From Corylus avellana (taxonomy: Eukaryota > Streptophyta > Magnoliopsida > Fagales > Betulaceae), in assembly GCF_901000735.1 (NCBI RefSeq), contig NC_081541.1:25111743-25175742 (forward strand): a stretch of DNA of 64,000 nt, written 5' to 3'. Of this stretch, positions 21,180 through 34,344 are shown piece by piece (within the stretch, counting starts at the first letter, position 1; every line of letters starts with the position of its first letter). Made by a program: the position numbers and the translations under genes. The notes beneath the pieces are model-generated. The model did not search any database and was not told the DNA's origin. It saw nothing but the letters and a program-made list of their open reading frames with translations.

Positions 21180-22269
21180 ATTGATACATGATTAAGGAAC
21201 ATATAGGCACTTGTATAATTCCATTGGATAAACTTTAATCTTGATCAGCTATATGCTCGTTTGATCATCAAACATTTTGTCGTGATTTCAAAATGTTAAT
21301 GAAATATTAAAAAAAAAAAAAAAGAAAAGAAAAAAGGACAAAGAAAAGGGAATCTCTATCTTATAAAAAAATAATTTCTTGTTACAAGATAATTAATATC
21401 TTTCAAGAGGGCTATTTTTTAACTAGAGCAAACTTTTTAACTGATTTTCGTTGCTTACTTTACGAAATATTGCAGTCTATCAACCATATATTCTCTACCA
21501 TGTTATTATCCTAGGATTTCGCTTAATTAGGTGCTAATCATCATGTCCTATAGTTTTTTCATCGGTCAAGATTTAATTTTACCCTTTTTTCTTTCTCATA
21601 AAAAAATTAAATTAAAAATGAACCGTTAAAAACTATAACAAATGTATTGTAGTTTTTTTTTAGTGTAGACATGTCTCCCAAGGGTCTGACTTTGCTGCAT
21701 GATTAAAACATTTAACAACAATTTTATTCGTTTGATAAAAAAATTTAAACAGTAATTTTTTATATATTTTTTTAAAAAAATTATCTGGCGTAAGTTAAAT
21801 GTAAAAATAATTTTAAGTGTATTATAAGTGTGTTATGTTAGAAGTTTTTTGTTAATGCATTTTTTTTTTCTTCTAAAAAGTAAAATGCTTTTGCAAAAAG
21901 TGAAAAAACTAAAACCAATTTTTTTTTTTTTTAATAAAAAAACTAGGGTGTGAAAATTAAAAAAAAAAAAAATCATTTTTTTCTTGAAGATATTTTTTTC
22001 TCGAATTTGTTGGAGTATTTTTGTCTTATTGAAAAACATTTAGGGTCATTGTTGTTTTTTTGCTAGCTTTAGTGGGGATATTGTCAATTTTTTTGTAGTT
22101 TAGTTTCGATTGAAAGTTTGGGATAGAACATTGTCAATTGGGTGATAGTTTGAGTGGGGGGAACGTTTTCCATAAAATCAATCTCTAAATCAACAAGGGC
22201 TTGTGAAGAAGAAAATAAAATGCTAACTTTTATTATTACATCATCTTAATTGTAAGACAACAATCTACT
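21180..22269. other. Non-coding 3' flank of subtilase A
   Basis: AT-rich DNA with many A/T homopolymers. The patch at 22,040-22,180 (gatattgtcaattttttt, then acattgtcaattgggtga) is one arm of the same inverted-repeat family as 12,724. The whole stretch reappears at 43,580-44,690. Confidence 0.5.
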
Positions 22270-22457
22270 GAAAGAAATGCCATACACTCTGGCTTTCACA
22301 CTCTTAGCTAATCACACTCCCTAATGTAGTTTTTAAAATTATCGTTAATCAAAATCAATAATGATTCATCGCAAAATTAATGACGATTTCAAAAGTCATG
22401 CGAGAGAGTATGAGAGTGAGTTTCTAAAAATAGAAATGTGTGTAGCATTACTCATCT
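22270..22457. mobile_element. Hairpin MITE downstream of subtilase A
   Basis: The left arm (gaaatgccatacactctgg, then ttttaaaattatcgttaat) is complementary in outline to the right arm (attaatgacgatttcaaaa, then tgtgtgtagcattactc). The counterpart in the second block is at about 44,690-44,873. Confidence 0.6.
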
Positions 22458-22906
22458 ACTAAATACCATTTCTCTTTTGACAAAATTTCCTTACTAAGGC
22501 AACTTCTCTCTTATATGATCTTATGTGATTAGATCATGATTTTTGTTGTTGTTGGGATTTGTGTTATAAATATTAATAAATTGTTCATATTTCTAATAAA
22601 ATATTGAAAAATATACTTTTATGCTGGCACTCATTTTTCATACAAGTCAAAACACTATTTTATTTTATTTTTTTTCTAAAAAACAATTTTGTTTGAAAAT
22701 ATTTTTGAACGAAAATTACATCGAAACAAAGGAACCTAAAGTATAAAAAGACTTGTTATTTAGTGCACTGCAATGCATTGCAGAACTTTAGCAAATGCTC
22801 AAATTACAACTATTTTCCTCTATGTTCTGCCACTGCTTTCATATGCATATTTTTTCAAAGCCTTTGCTCCAATTACGTAATACATGTAGAATAGAATGTG
22901 CACAGA

Positions 22907-25900
22907 TCATGCAACTGACACTACAATGGGGCTCCTCACTTGGAAGGTACCATCATCTCACACTAAAGTAGCAGAGACAACGGAATTCTCTATCGTTCCT
23001 TCGATCGTGAGCACAAATGATAGTTTTTGGCCAAGTGATGTGAATGATAGAACACTAGGGTTTACTTTGATTGTAAGTCCAAGCGGGGTGGTCACAATAG
23101 CTTTATATGTAGACATTGGTGATCCAACATTGGTGACGGTCCGATTGAAAACTTGACTAATAGATTCTGAGGGCGGCGTGGATAAGGCAAAGGAAGGATA
23201 GTTTAGATCGAAGACGCTTCCATTGGTGGCTTCAGAAGAAGTATTGTTGTCCCCAGCAAGAATTTGTAATAACTTGGTATTATATCCTTGTCCACACAAA
23301 AATCTTACGTAGTCAAGTGCATCAATATCATATATTAAACCTGGATGCATAGCTTGAATAGGATTTACATTGCCTGCACCGTATGCAAATTTAGCTTCTG
23401 GGTTCTTTCCAGCACTCATGGGGGTAGCTGCAAATAATCCATCAAATTAGAGTGAGTTTATCGTGGTTATGGTACTCGGCACTAAATAATCAAGATTGGG
23501 GAACTAGATATAGCTATTACCAGTAGTCAAAAGAGCCGACTTGATAGCGGCAGGGGACCATGTAGGGTGAAAGGATTTGATGTAGGCAGCCACCCCTGAA
23601 GCATGTGGGCAAGCCATTGATGTCCCAGACAGTATATTGTATGAAAATGCTCTCTTATCAACATCCACTTCAGAAATTGGGGAAATTGGAGACCAAGCTG
23701 CTAGAATGTTAACTCCGGGTGCAGCTAAATCCGGCTACAACAAAATAAAATAAAAAAATTCCAATTAATGAGAAAAAGTATGAAAAGGAAGCAAATGTAA
23801 ATATGATTATTACAAGGTTAATTACCTTGAGAATGTTGGGTGTAGTAGGATTAGGACCCCTTGATGAGAAGGGGGGAATGTAAGGGGCAAATGTATCTTT
23901 ACGCTCATTGGTCTTACTAATAGTCGCAGTTGGTCTCCTGTCATAGATATTCATAATTAAGCCTAGTATATATGTTTCATGAACTTCTTTATGGTCTAAT
24001 TTATTTTAGATTTATACCTTGTTGCATTTACGTATATGGAAACACTACGAGCATCGTTCGAGCGAAGGGAAGATGCGGGCAAGGGAAAAGAGTAAGCAAC
24101 AACATCAGTGAGTCGGCCTTGATACAAAGTGCCAACTGCACCAGCTGAGAGTGGCCCTGTCCCTTCACATAAGCCATCACAAAGAACAATTTTACCTTTC
24201 ACCAAATTTTGGTCCAGCGTATCTTGGTAGCAAAACCTACATTGTAATAATAAGTTCCAATAAGTTCAACTTTAACTATTATTTTTCGAGTGCAGACAAG
24301 GATAATATAGTTTTTACTATGTATCTCTTGTGAGCTTAACGTGATAGTCCATAGTGTTCGACTTGTTTAATTAATTATGGACCGTCAAGTCTATCTATAG
24401 GAATATTGAAGTGAAAACCATAATATTTCAAATATTTTGCAACAAAACAAGAAATATTTCCCCTTCTTGTTTGATAGTTTTGCGCAAACACAAGCAAAAG
24501 GTTAAACATATTCCCTTTGTCTACGGGTACACATCAAACTAATTATTTTGAAACAAGGAATTATGTTGGATTTTTGTTGACTTTGTCGTTACCTGGATGA
24601 GAGCCCCGAATAACCTTGTGTGGTGTTTGGTGCGTCACCGCCATATATTATTGGATAAGTTTCATTCTTGAGGTCAAATGTATTAATTGAAAGTCCCTAC
24701 ACATGCAGGAGCAAATGGTTTCTCCAAATTAGTTTCAAGTGTTAATTCAAGGCACGTGTACTATTTCTAATTCCACATGATTAAGCTAGCAAATGGTTGG
24801 ATAAATTGCACAGAATATTTGGATGCATAGCAGAGGACCAAAAAAGGGGATGGACTTTATAAATACCTCATAGATCTTGTTGTTACCCAATTGGACCTCA
24901 GTAACGAACGTTCGATCTATAGCGCTTGCAGCCACGTACAGAGAGAGACCATGGCGAAAAGTTTGTGAGGGTTGCCCGACCTGGACCCCAGTTACCAATA
25001 GAAGTTGATGCCAAGATTCCATTTCTCATAGCATGAAACGCACCAATGGAAATTGAATAGGTAAAATAGTTCCCAGTAAGTCCACCGATGGAAATAGATA
25101 TTATGTCCACGCCATCAGCGATGGCGTCATCAAATGCTGCAAGAATGTCAGCATCAAAACAGCCATCGGACCAACATATTTTGTAAACAGCAATGCGAGC
25201 GCATGGAACCGCTCCTCGTGCTGTTCCCAAGCCAATGCCCTGCACGCTTGCCATGTTAACCACGCTCCCACCTGCTATTGATGCAGTATGCGTCCCATGG
25301 CCATCTGAGTCTCTTGGAGATTTTATATCAGTTTCGTCAAAATCTCCAGAGCTACGGTAATATTGTGCTCCAATGATTTTACTGCATAAATTGTGTTACA
25401 AGTTACAAACATTCATTAGTTTTGAGCCTTTCTACATGTGTGTGTGTTTGTGCATTTAGTGAACATACATACTTGTTGCAAGTAAAATTGGTTGAGGCTC
25501 GGCAGGTGCCCTTCCATTTTGTAGGTGGTGGACAAAATCCTTTGTCATCAAAGCTATCAGACTCCGGCCAAATTCCACTATCAATAACTCCAATAATGAT
25601 GTCGCTTTCAACGGCTGTTTTTTGAACTTTCTGCGAAAATTTGAGGAAGTTTCATGATCTTCTTGTTTGAAGCTTTTTCTTTTCATTAGGAATACGGACA
25701 CTACGCCATTCATTCATAAACATTCATTGTCACAACATCAATATGTCGCAATAGATGTTGAAAGCATGGGAAAATTCCAAGAATTCCCACCATTGGTGGG
25801 GGAGAGATTTTGTTCACTGACCAGCCATTTCTTGGGCTTCTTTTTCCGTTAATTCCACTGCAAATCCATAGAAACTTTTGCGGTAGCTATAGAGCAATGA

Positions 25901-26500
25901 TTCTGGTCCAACATTGCAGAATGCAGGTATATAAATATGTTGGAGGTCAAACAGAAAAACATTACAGAAGGAATATGATTTGGAAAAAGAAAAGTTTTGA
26001 AGTCGAGTGACATAATGGTCTACTTATAGAGCAAACAAAGTTTAAAAAAAGAAAAAAAAGAAAAAAGAAAACCCAATTTAATCAGGATCTTGAAAGAAAT
26101 AGTTTACTTATGATGAACTGATGAACAATTCGAAAAGCACACATAACAGGAAATTCAAGCATCAGATGACAAGTTTGTATATAATGGCTTCATTGTACTG
26201 CAATTATAACCTGCCAATGGCTTCTTGTAACATGCTTGTGTGAAGGGATAATGTGGAAACCTCGTCCATCTTCCTGTTGCCCATGTACACAATATAAGCC
26301 TGCGTGCACAACATTATAGGTAGAAAATGAAGTCTGTTAAATCAGAAGATCGCTTTCCATAAAATGCATTAGACATTAGCTATAGAGTATAGAGAGATAT
26401 CTACCTTTCGGTCATTCTGAGAAACTGAATGAGCGACAAGGAGGGTGGAGGCGAGACTGATGAGCAGCAGCCATGAAAGACTCAAGCTTTTGCTTGCCAT
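22907..26500 (-). pseudogene. Cucumisin-like subtilase, copy A (degraded)
   Basis: All ten exons equivalent to copy C can be placed: 26405-26500, 26211-26299, 25822-25916, 25473-25715, 24867-25381, 24593-24696, 24018-24236, 23826-23937, 23521-23734 and 22907-23427. The family domains are recognisable: signal peptide, propeptide, catalytic domain, PA insert and Fn3-like tail. Several lesions disable it. The splice acceptors before exons 3 and 4 have changed from AG to TG and AT. Exon 4 lacks one base relative to C near 25,692. Exon 5 carries a 4-base insertion near 24,932. In exon 10 a Trp codon has become TGA at 22,958-22,960, removing the last 17 residues. The catalytic Ser motif [11 protein letters not shown] is still present. 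Some single-base differences could be sequencing errors, but five independent lesions make a non-functional copy likely. Confidence 0.85.
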
Positions 26501-26958
26501 TGGAGTTTCAGCTATAAACTTGGCGATCTATCGCGCGTATTTTATGCGGTTATATATCTTCGTATAAGGACCAGAAATGGTTCTTATATAATAAGTTCTT
26601 TCCGGAAAAAGCGCTAAATATTTCACATTTTAATTTCATTTCTCATATAAATTAAATTCCGACGACCCGTGGCCGTGGGACTGAGTTCAACCGAATGAGA
26701 TAAGTTTTGTAAGGCCAATGATTAAAGCGGAAAGTCTCCAAAAAGACCAAATCAATGCCCGGCCAGTATCCGTATTTTTTTTTGTTTTTTTGTTTTAATT
26801 ACAAACGGCAAGTGGGCGGCCTCTTTGTGGAATTTGAACCTATGTCTTAATACGTACTAACTACTTTAAAAATTCTTTTAGGCCATTAAATCACCACCCT
26901 AATAATCCATTATATGATTTAAAAATGACACAGACTTCCTTGCTAAGAGAACTTCTCT

Positions 26959-26995
<37 letters not shown>

Positions 26996-27290
26996 AAAAA
27001 AAGTTGTTACATGAAAATTCACTAACAATTCCACTTTTTTACCCTTCTCTATTTATTTACGGTTCATGAGTAAATAAAATTCAAGTTTATGTTCAAGTTT
27101 TTAAGTTCATTTTCTCATAAAATTCAAAGTCCACACAAATTATGAATTCCACAGCCAAAGGACAGCCTAAGGTCAACCAAATTGGTAGAATTTTGGAGAC
27201 GATTATTAGAGTGGAAAATTCTCCATGAAGTCCATGACTCCATTTCAAGGTTGAAATATTAGTTTTAAAAGCTGATTTCCAAATCCACTT
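26501..27290. other. Upstream region of subtilase A
   Basis: This contains a TATA-like tatataac on the minus strand about 50 bases before the ATG, as in copy C, and a long (ta)n run at about 26,962-26,990. The same upstream DNA lies at 48,918-49,680 and, in part, at 63,330-63,590. Confidence 0.5.
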
Positions 27291-27293
27291 TTA

Positions 27294-27895
27294 GCTCCGT
27301 TTGTTTAGGCATAAATTTATTTTTTATTTTTTAGTGTTTGGTGCGATGAAAAATAATAGTCAACAAAAGAATTTTTTGATTTGACCGAAAAACTTCTTTA
27401 ATTTTTGTTAAATAATTTCTATTTTTAGAAACTATAAACCATTTTTCGAGTTTGACATTTTTTTTTTGACATGTCCGCACAAGAGGAAGAATAAGGATTC
27501 GAACTAGTAGAGGGAGAATGAGGATTTGAATTAGTGACCTTCGCTTCATTAGGCGTGGTCCTAGTCGATTGAGCTACCTCTTGGGATGAGTTTGACATTC
27601 TTATTCCCAAACCACCAAGGCTTCGAAAGGATGTGTTTGGAAACTGCTCGGACTTCACTGGAACTCGCATGTTCCAAACTGAGTCTCTATCGGGACTTTT
27701 CTAGAACCTGGCCGGGACTTCGTCAAGACACCGTCGAAATCCGTCGGGACCCTCTAGGACACGGCTGGAACTTCACAAGGATCCCGCAAAGACTTTGCCA
27801 AGATTCAGTCGAGACATCATCGGGACCCTGCTAGTACTCCGTTGAGATATCATCGAGACCTAGTCATGACTTTTTATACCAAAACAAACGGAGCC
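27294..27895. mobile_element. PIF/Harbinger-type non-autonomous element (block copy 1)
   Basis: The left end gctccgtttgtttaggcat and the right end (inverse of ggctccgtttgttttggta) are terminal inverted repeats flanked by tta on both sides (27291-27293, 27896-27898). A 3-bp TWA/TTA duplication and this terminus are typical of PIF/Harbinger elements. The interior holds a degenerate 11-bp periodic repeat (about 27,646-27,870). No transposase is present. Confidence 0.78.
27646..27870. repeat. Degenerate repeat of about 11 bp
   Basis: Phrases such as tcgggaccctc, tcgagacctag, tcaagacaccg and tggaacttcac follow each other at a spacing of 10-12 bases for about 17-20 units. The block copy at about 49,978-50,202 shows the same pattern with different substitutions. 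Confidence 0.6.
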
Positions 27896-27898
27896 TTA

Positions 27899-28732
27899 AT
27901 AATGACACTGACTTCTTTTACTAAGACAACTTCTCTTCTATGAACAAGTTATTTATTTATTTTTATATGTGCTCACAAATATTAAAAAAAAGTGTCCATG
28001 TTAGATGTACAACTAGTTTACAATTTTTTTACAATTTGTGGAGCATGTAGATTAAGGATGTTAAAATATTTTTTAATAGCTAACATGATTCAAATCACAT
28101 ATTAATTGACACATACCAGCAAGTCTTTAGTTTAGATTGCCTAAAAAAAAGTCACATCTTCAAGTGAAGATAAACTAAAGACTTAAAACAGGTCATGTTC
28201 TTCAACACTATCTTATTAATTTTTTATTTAAAAATCTTAGAATTAACACTCAGAAAAGGCCAAGGCCATGGGTGACGGGCCCATGACAGAGCATGGCCAG
28301 TTGGCCACTACTAGTACTAGCCTGCCACGCAGCTCACTCTCCAAATTGCCGAGTGAGATGAAAAAAAAAATAAAAATTCAGTGTCATCTCAACCTCCTAG
28401 ACAAGAGAAACCAACAAAAAAAATGAGCCCGGTAACACAAACCACTTGCCAGTGGAATTGATGTATTCATTTAAACCATAAGACAAAATTTAAACTATGA
28501 AAATTACATATTTAAAAAAAATCTGAGAAAATCTAACAAAAAAAAAAAAAAACACATAATCGTAGATGAAAGCAACGCAACCCCGTGGAATTGGACGGTT
28601 ATAATCGTAAGAAAGAAAGCGCGTGAGATGGGGACTTTACATTCACACAGCCAATCCCAAAAACCATTCACATGTCTCCTTTTGTAGGTCTATCACTTCT
28701 ACTGTCATGCTTTGTTTTTTAGCAATGCTATA
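27899..28732. other. Non-coding DNA between PIF element and gap
   Basis: This contains a small hairpin (aagtctttagttta near 28,122 and its inverse near 28,165) and no gene. The counterpart is 50,233-51,075. Confidence 0.45.
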
Positions 28733-29130
28733 NNNNNNNNNNNNNNNNNNNNNNNNNNNNNNNNNNNNNNNNNNNNNNNNNNNNNNNNNNNNNNNNNNNN
28801 NNNNNNNNNNNNNNNNNNNNNNNNNNNNNNNNNNNNNNNNNNNNNNNNNNNNNNNNNNNNNNNNNNNNNNNNNNNNNNNNNNNNNNNNNNNNNNNNNNNN
28901 NNNNNNNNNNNNNNNNNNNNNNNNNNNNNNNNNNNNNNNNNNNNNNNNNNNNNNNNNNNNNNNNNNNNNNNNNNNNNNNNNNNNNNNNNNNNNNNNNNNN
29001 NNNNNNNNNNNNNNNNNNNNNNNNNNNNNNNNNNNNNNNNNNNNNNNNNNNNNNNNNNNNNNNNNNNNNNNNNNNNNNNNNNNNNNNNNNNNNNNNNNNN
29101 NNNNNNNNNNNNNNNNNNNNNNNNNNNNNN
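28733..29130. other. Assembly gap (398 N)
   Basis: The gap begins at a (ta)n tract that in the second block (51,072-51,186) is a long AT dinucleotide repeat. The DNA right after the gap (ggggtggcc/ggccacccc, then a ggatcc inverted pair) is absent from the second block. The gap therefore probably hides part of an inserted MITE. Confidence 0.9.
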
Positions 29131-29496
29131 TGGGGTGGCCTATGGCAAAATTGGGGTGGCCGGCCACCCCAAGTTTTTTTATGATTTTTTTAAAAAATTT
29201 TATTATTTTTTTTTATAATTACTTTTTAAATTTTAAATATTATTTTATTATTTTAAAGGTTTGGGACATGTGGCGGGATCCTGGCCTTTGGATTAAAATG
29301 GACGGCCAGGATCCCCTAATTCCAGAATCTGGAATCCCCTTAGGATTTCAAGGGATCCGAATCCCACATGCAACACTGGAAAAAGCGGCATTAATGATGA
29401 TGGATCAATCGGATGTTTTCATTCCACTGTCTCTCGGGCCCACAATCTTGTCCCCAAGTTTACGCCAGAAACATGAAACAACTTTCAAACCTTTAA

Positions 29497-29497
29497 C

Positions 29498-29537
<40 letters not shown>
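29497..29537. repeat. (ATT)n microsatellite
   Basis: About thirteen consecutive trinucleotide units. The counterpart near 51,637-51,664 is shorter and interrupted. Confidence 0.9.
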
Positions 29538-29538
<1 letters not shown>

Positions 29539-29738
29539 TTACATGTCCACGTAAGGGAAGAGTGAGAGAAAATTTGAATTAGTGACCTTCGCTTCATAAG
29601 GCATAATTCACTGTCGATTGAGTTACCCTTTAGGAACCAAAAGTTAACTTATTTTAGAAAAAAAAAAAAAAAAAAAAACGTTAACTTATTTTGAATCAGA
29701 CATCTTGTTGTGACAACTTACAGCTTTACCAAAATTTA

Positions 29739-29972
29739 GAGTCTGTTTGGGATTGCGTTTGAGAGGCTTAAAAATGCTTTTAATACTCAAAAAGCTCATT
29801 TGTAGAAAAAAATACTCGTTTGGTAAAAAAAATTAAAAACACTGTTAAGGGTCCAAAAAACCTAAAAATAGCCAAAACGCACTTTTGGTAAAAGCTTAAA
29901 AATGAAGCTTTTGTCCAAAAGCTCTTTTTGACCTAAAAGCTCTATTTCTCAAACACAATCTTAAACAGGCTC
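29739..29972. mobile_element. Tourist-like MITE (block copy 1)
   Basis: The termini gagtctgtttgggattgcgt and the inverse of gagcctgtttaagattgtgt are flanked on both sides by tta (29736-29738, 29973-29975). It is 234 bp and non-coding, of PIF/Tourist type. Its interior repeats aaaagct and aaaatg motifs. A truncated relative lies at 41,450-41,597. Confidence 0.75.
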
Positions 29973-30170
29973 TTAGTCTACAAAGTCATAAAAGCAAAAT
30001 TTAATATTCGAATCAACTCTTTTCTGGGGCAGGTGAAGAGTGTTATATGTGGCATAGAATTGGCCGTCACAACATACTAAACATGTTATCCAACTAAAAC
30101 TCTAGAAAAGGGTCGAAATTGGGTGAACTGATTAATGATTCTTTACTAGAGTTAGAACACCAGGGAAAAA

Positions 30171-30630
30171 TGCATTTTATCCCCTTAAAGTTTGACATCT
30201 TTTTAAATTTGAATTCCAATATTTAAAAATTTTCAATATACCCTCATAAAGTTTCAAAAATTTGCAATTCGAACCATTCGTTAGTTAATGTCGTCTATAA
30301 GAAGACAGAAAGTCTACCACGTGAGTTTTTTTGTTTTATTCTTCCCAAATTGCCCGTAAAAAAATATATTAAAAAGAAAAAAAAAAAAAACACTTGGCCC
30401 TTTGGCCATGGGGTGGCCAGCCATCTCGGGGTGGCTCAGCCCAATTTTGTTTTTAAAATATTTTTTTATTTTTTTTTTAGGGGTAATTTGAGGAGAATAA
30501 GACCAAAAAAACTCACGTGAGTGTCACGTGGTAGACTTTCTGTCTTCTCAGACGGCATTAACTAACGGATGGTTCGAATTGCAAATTTTTGAAATTTTAT
30601 GAGGGTACATTGCAAATTTTTCAACATTAA

Positions 30631-30681
<51 letters not shown>

Positions 30682-30716
30682 TCAAACTTTAGGAGAGTAA
30701 AGTACATTTTCCCCGC
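30171..30716. mobile_element. Long-inverted-repeat MITE (block copy 1)
   Basis: The left arm (tttatccccttaaagtttga, later agaagacagaaagtctacca) is complementary to the right arm (tggtagactttctgtcttct, later tcaaactttaggagagtaaa). The core has ccatggggtggcc. A 48-base A-run lies at about 30,631-30,678. The counterpart is 52,259-52,850. Confidence 0.75.
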
Positions 30717-31340
30717 ATCTTAAATATTTTGACCTAAGTTTAAATAAATGGTTTTGAAGATAATCATTTCCAAGCTTCTTTTATTACCTCCCAAATCAAA
30801 GAAAAATTGTCAAAATTTAAGACACTAATGGACAAACTTGGCTTCAAAAAAGAAAATGAATCTTTTTTACAAAGGACTAGATCTGTTTGGCTGTTCACTA
30901 AATAAAAGTGAAAAAAAAAAAATCAAAAAAAAAAATCATTGCTCTAATTTTCTATAGTCTTGTATTCATTGACTTAATTTTACCAAGTCATAGTTACAAA
31001 GTCACGGTTTACACCAATACTATTTGAGTCCCTCACTTTTTTTAATGGGTCCCTCAATTTAAAATTAAGACCTTCAACTTTTTTGCATTGACTTCACTTT
31101 TCCGAGTCAGCATAAATGGTCACCGTTAGGACAGCTGGCCATGTTATTGCATTGAAACATATATTTTTCTTATTTTTTTCTCATCTTATCTTACAAATTA
31201 AACATAGCAATCATTAGATTTATAGACTCACATAGACCCCATGTACACAAATTCAATGGTAAATTAATCATCCATTCACTATGAAGATGGTTACAAAATG
31301 ATTGAAAAATAAATGAATTCTATTGTTTTTCAACTTTTTT
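30717..31340. other. Non-coding 3' flank of subtilase B, distal part
   Basis: No gene is visible. It is collinear with 52,851-53,465. Confidence 0.45.
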
Positions 31341-31344
31341 AGAG

Positions 31345-31495
31345 TAATGCTGAGAACCATTTTTTTATTCTTCTAAAATTGATGTGGCTTTTAAAATCAT
31401 CATTAAATTTAAGATGATCCTTATTGAATTTTGATCTAATTGTAATTTTAAATACCATATCAATTATGAGATGATAAAAAAATGATCCAAAATAT
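31345..31495. mobile_element. Hairpin MITE downstream of subtilase B
   Basis: The left arm (gagaaccatttttttattct, then gatgtggcttttaaaatca) is complementary in outline to the right arm (tgtaattttaaataccatat, then gatgataaaaaaatgatcc). The counterpart is 53,466-53,620. Confidence 0.55.
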
Positions 31496-32138
31496 TACTT
31501 GATTTTTTAATAGCCCGTGCTTCTCGCATACTTTTTTAATAGCTTAAAAAGGCATGTATTATTTTTAGAAAAACCTTCTTTACTTGTACCGGATAATGGT
31601 ATTTGTTTTGAGTTTTGGTTTGCAAATAACTCAAAGTCCAGTTCAAGATTGGTCTTACGCTGGTCTTACGCAAATCCAACTGAAACAAAAACCCAGGCCT
31701 TGTATCATCCGGCCCCAAATTCGATGTGCCCAGTCCAATGTAATCCTAATGGTAAATGTTGGAAATTATTGCAAGCTGGTGTCAAGGCATAGTGCATTCA
31801 TCTTGGTTTGTAATCAAAATGAACAACATTTGGCTTTAAGACTCTGATCGAAGGTCTTCTTCTGCTGCTATGATCGAGGACATTCATTCATTTGATCAAC
31901 TAATGATAACAAGTTAGAAGGCAAACTAAGCAAAATATAGCATTAAATTAGTAAGGTTCAAATTACAGTGCAGTGTAGAACTGGAGCAAAGGCTCGAATT
32001 ACAGCCATTTTCAGTCCTCCGTACGTCTTCCACAACTACTTTATTCTAATCTTACATGCATATTCCTTCAAAACTTTAGCTTTGAATCCTTTGATTATTA
32101 TTTACGTAATACATATATGTAGCAGAGAATGTCGTGCA
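31496..32138. other. 3' flank of subtilase B
   Basis: Several short frames have no recognisable motif; the collinear region at 53,625-54,251 is equally non-coding. A short tandem phrase, ggtcttacgctggtcttacg, is duplicated here and single in the other block. Confidence 0.45.
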
Positions 32139-32735
32139 TCAATAATTATTAAGAGCTACAACAATGGGGCTCCTCACTTGGCAGGTTCCATCATCCCACA
32201 CTAACGAAACAGAGACAATGACTTTATCTATTGTTCCTTCAATCGTGAGCGCAAACGATAGCTTTTGTCCAAGAGATATGAATGCTAGAACACTAGGCTT
32301 CACTTTGATTCTAAGTCCAGTTGGGGTACCGGTCACAATAGCTCTATACGTAGACGTCGGTGATCCAACATTTGTGACAGTCCGATGATAAACTTGACTA
32401 AAAGATTTGGAGGACGACAAGAATATAGCAAAAGAAGGATAGTTTAGATTAAAGACAGTTCCTTTAGTGGCTCCAAAACAGCTACTATTGTCCCCAGCAA
32501 CAAGACGTAATAAATTGGTATAATATCCTTCACCGCACAAAAATTTTATGTAGTCAAGTGCATCAATATCATATATTAAACCAGGATGTGGAGCTTTAAG
32601 AGGGTTTATATTGCTTGCGCCATATGCATATTCAACCTCGGGGTTCTTTTTAGCACTCATTGGAACAACTGTAAGTAATACACCAAATGGAGTGAGTTAG
32701 TCGTACATGTAATAAATTTTCAAAACCGAGGATTA

Positions 32736-32930
<195 letters not shown>

Positions 32931-34014
32931 TCACGCGGCTAGAATGTGAACTCCTAGAGTAGCTAAATCCGGCTACAATAGAAAATATAAAAAAAAAAAT
33001 TGAAAAAGGCTGAATGAGATAAGTAATACAAGAGCGCAAATGTAAACAAAATTAATACCTTGAGAATGCTAGGTGTAATTGAACTTGGGCCCCTTGATAA
33101 GAACGACACAGTGTAAGGGGCAAATTTATCTTTACCCTCCTTACTTTTTTGAATAGTCGCAGTTGCACCCCTGTAAATTGCATACGTGTGTCCTTTAGGA
33201 TTATTAGGTTTTACGAACTTGTTTGATTGTCTAAGTTATTTTAGATTAATAATACCTTGTCGAATTTATGTATGAGTACACTTTGCTACCATCCTCCAAG
33301 CGATGGTAAGATGCAGGCAAGGGATAAGATCGAGCAACATCTTGATTGGCTTGGCCTTGCATCACAGTACCCACAGCACCAGCTACGAATGCCCCTTCCC
33401 CATTCGTCCAGGTATCGCAAAGTACAATTTTACCCTTCACCAAATCTTGGTCCAGTGAATTATTTGTGCAATAGCTGCAATTTTTTATAGCAATAATTAA
33501 GGCTCCGTTTACTTCGACGTAAAATGGTTTTCGTCGAAAAATATTTTCAGGGAAGTCATTTTTCCTGAAAATATTTTCCACCGAAAACATTTTACGGTGT
33601 TTACTTCGCGCACGGAAAATCAATTTTTTAAAAAAATATTTTCAAAAACAATTTTTAATTTTTTTAATTTTTTAAAAAACTATTAATTTTTATATTATCT
33701 ATTCAACTATACTGAAAATCAATTTTTTAATTTTTTTTAAAAATATTTTATACTAACCTATAAATATAATTTTTATTCAAAATATAAAAATATTAATATA
33801 AAATAATTTATGTTTGATTGTTAAAATTCGACAAAAACAATCAACCTATCTGAGAATATTTTTGGATTTTCTATTTTTTCAAAAAAAAAAATAGAAAAAG
33901 TATTTTGAAAGTACTGTATCTAAAAATGTCCATACATCAATATTACGAATATTCCACATCTAGGAAGATTGATATATATATGAAAGGGCAAGTACGTTAC
34001 TTTCATCTTGCTTG

Positions 34015-34045
<31 letters not shown>

Positions 34046-34145
34046 NNNNNNNNNNNNNNNNNNNNNNNNNNNNNNNNNNNNNNNNNNNNNNNNNNNNNNN
34101 NNNNNNNNNNNNNNNNNNNNNNNNNNNNNNNNNNNNNNNNNNNNN
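34046..34145. other. Assembly gap (100 N)
   Basis: Placed immediately after an A homopolymer, inside the PIF-like insertion, between two nearly identical 0.5-kb copies of its left end. Confidence 0.95.
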
Positions 34146-34344
34146 AGGGCCTTGAAAAGGACGGCTACCTGTGGAAGAGGGAACGTAGGAGCTGGGATTG
34201 GGCCTAGATACAGAGACATTTGTGTGCATGATCATGATCATGCTAGTAGTGAAAAACGCTAGTTTCAATACTGGAAGCATACCTTTAAAAAATGAGAGGT
34301 GTATTCTATTCATAGCTGATCAATGAAGATCGTCGTCTCCATAT

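Noticed and set aside
28623..29582. Long plus-strand frame of 319 codons
   Set aside because: More than a third of it is N, and the rest spans MITE and (ATT)n sequence.
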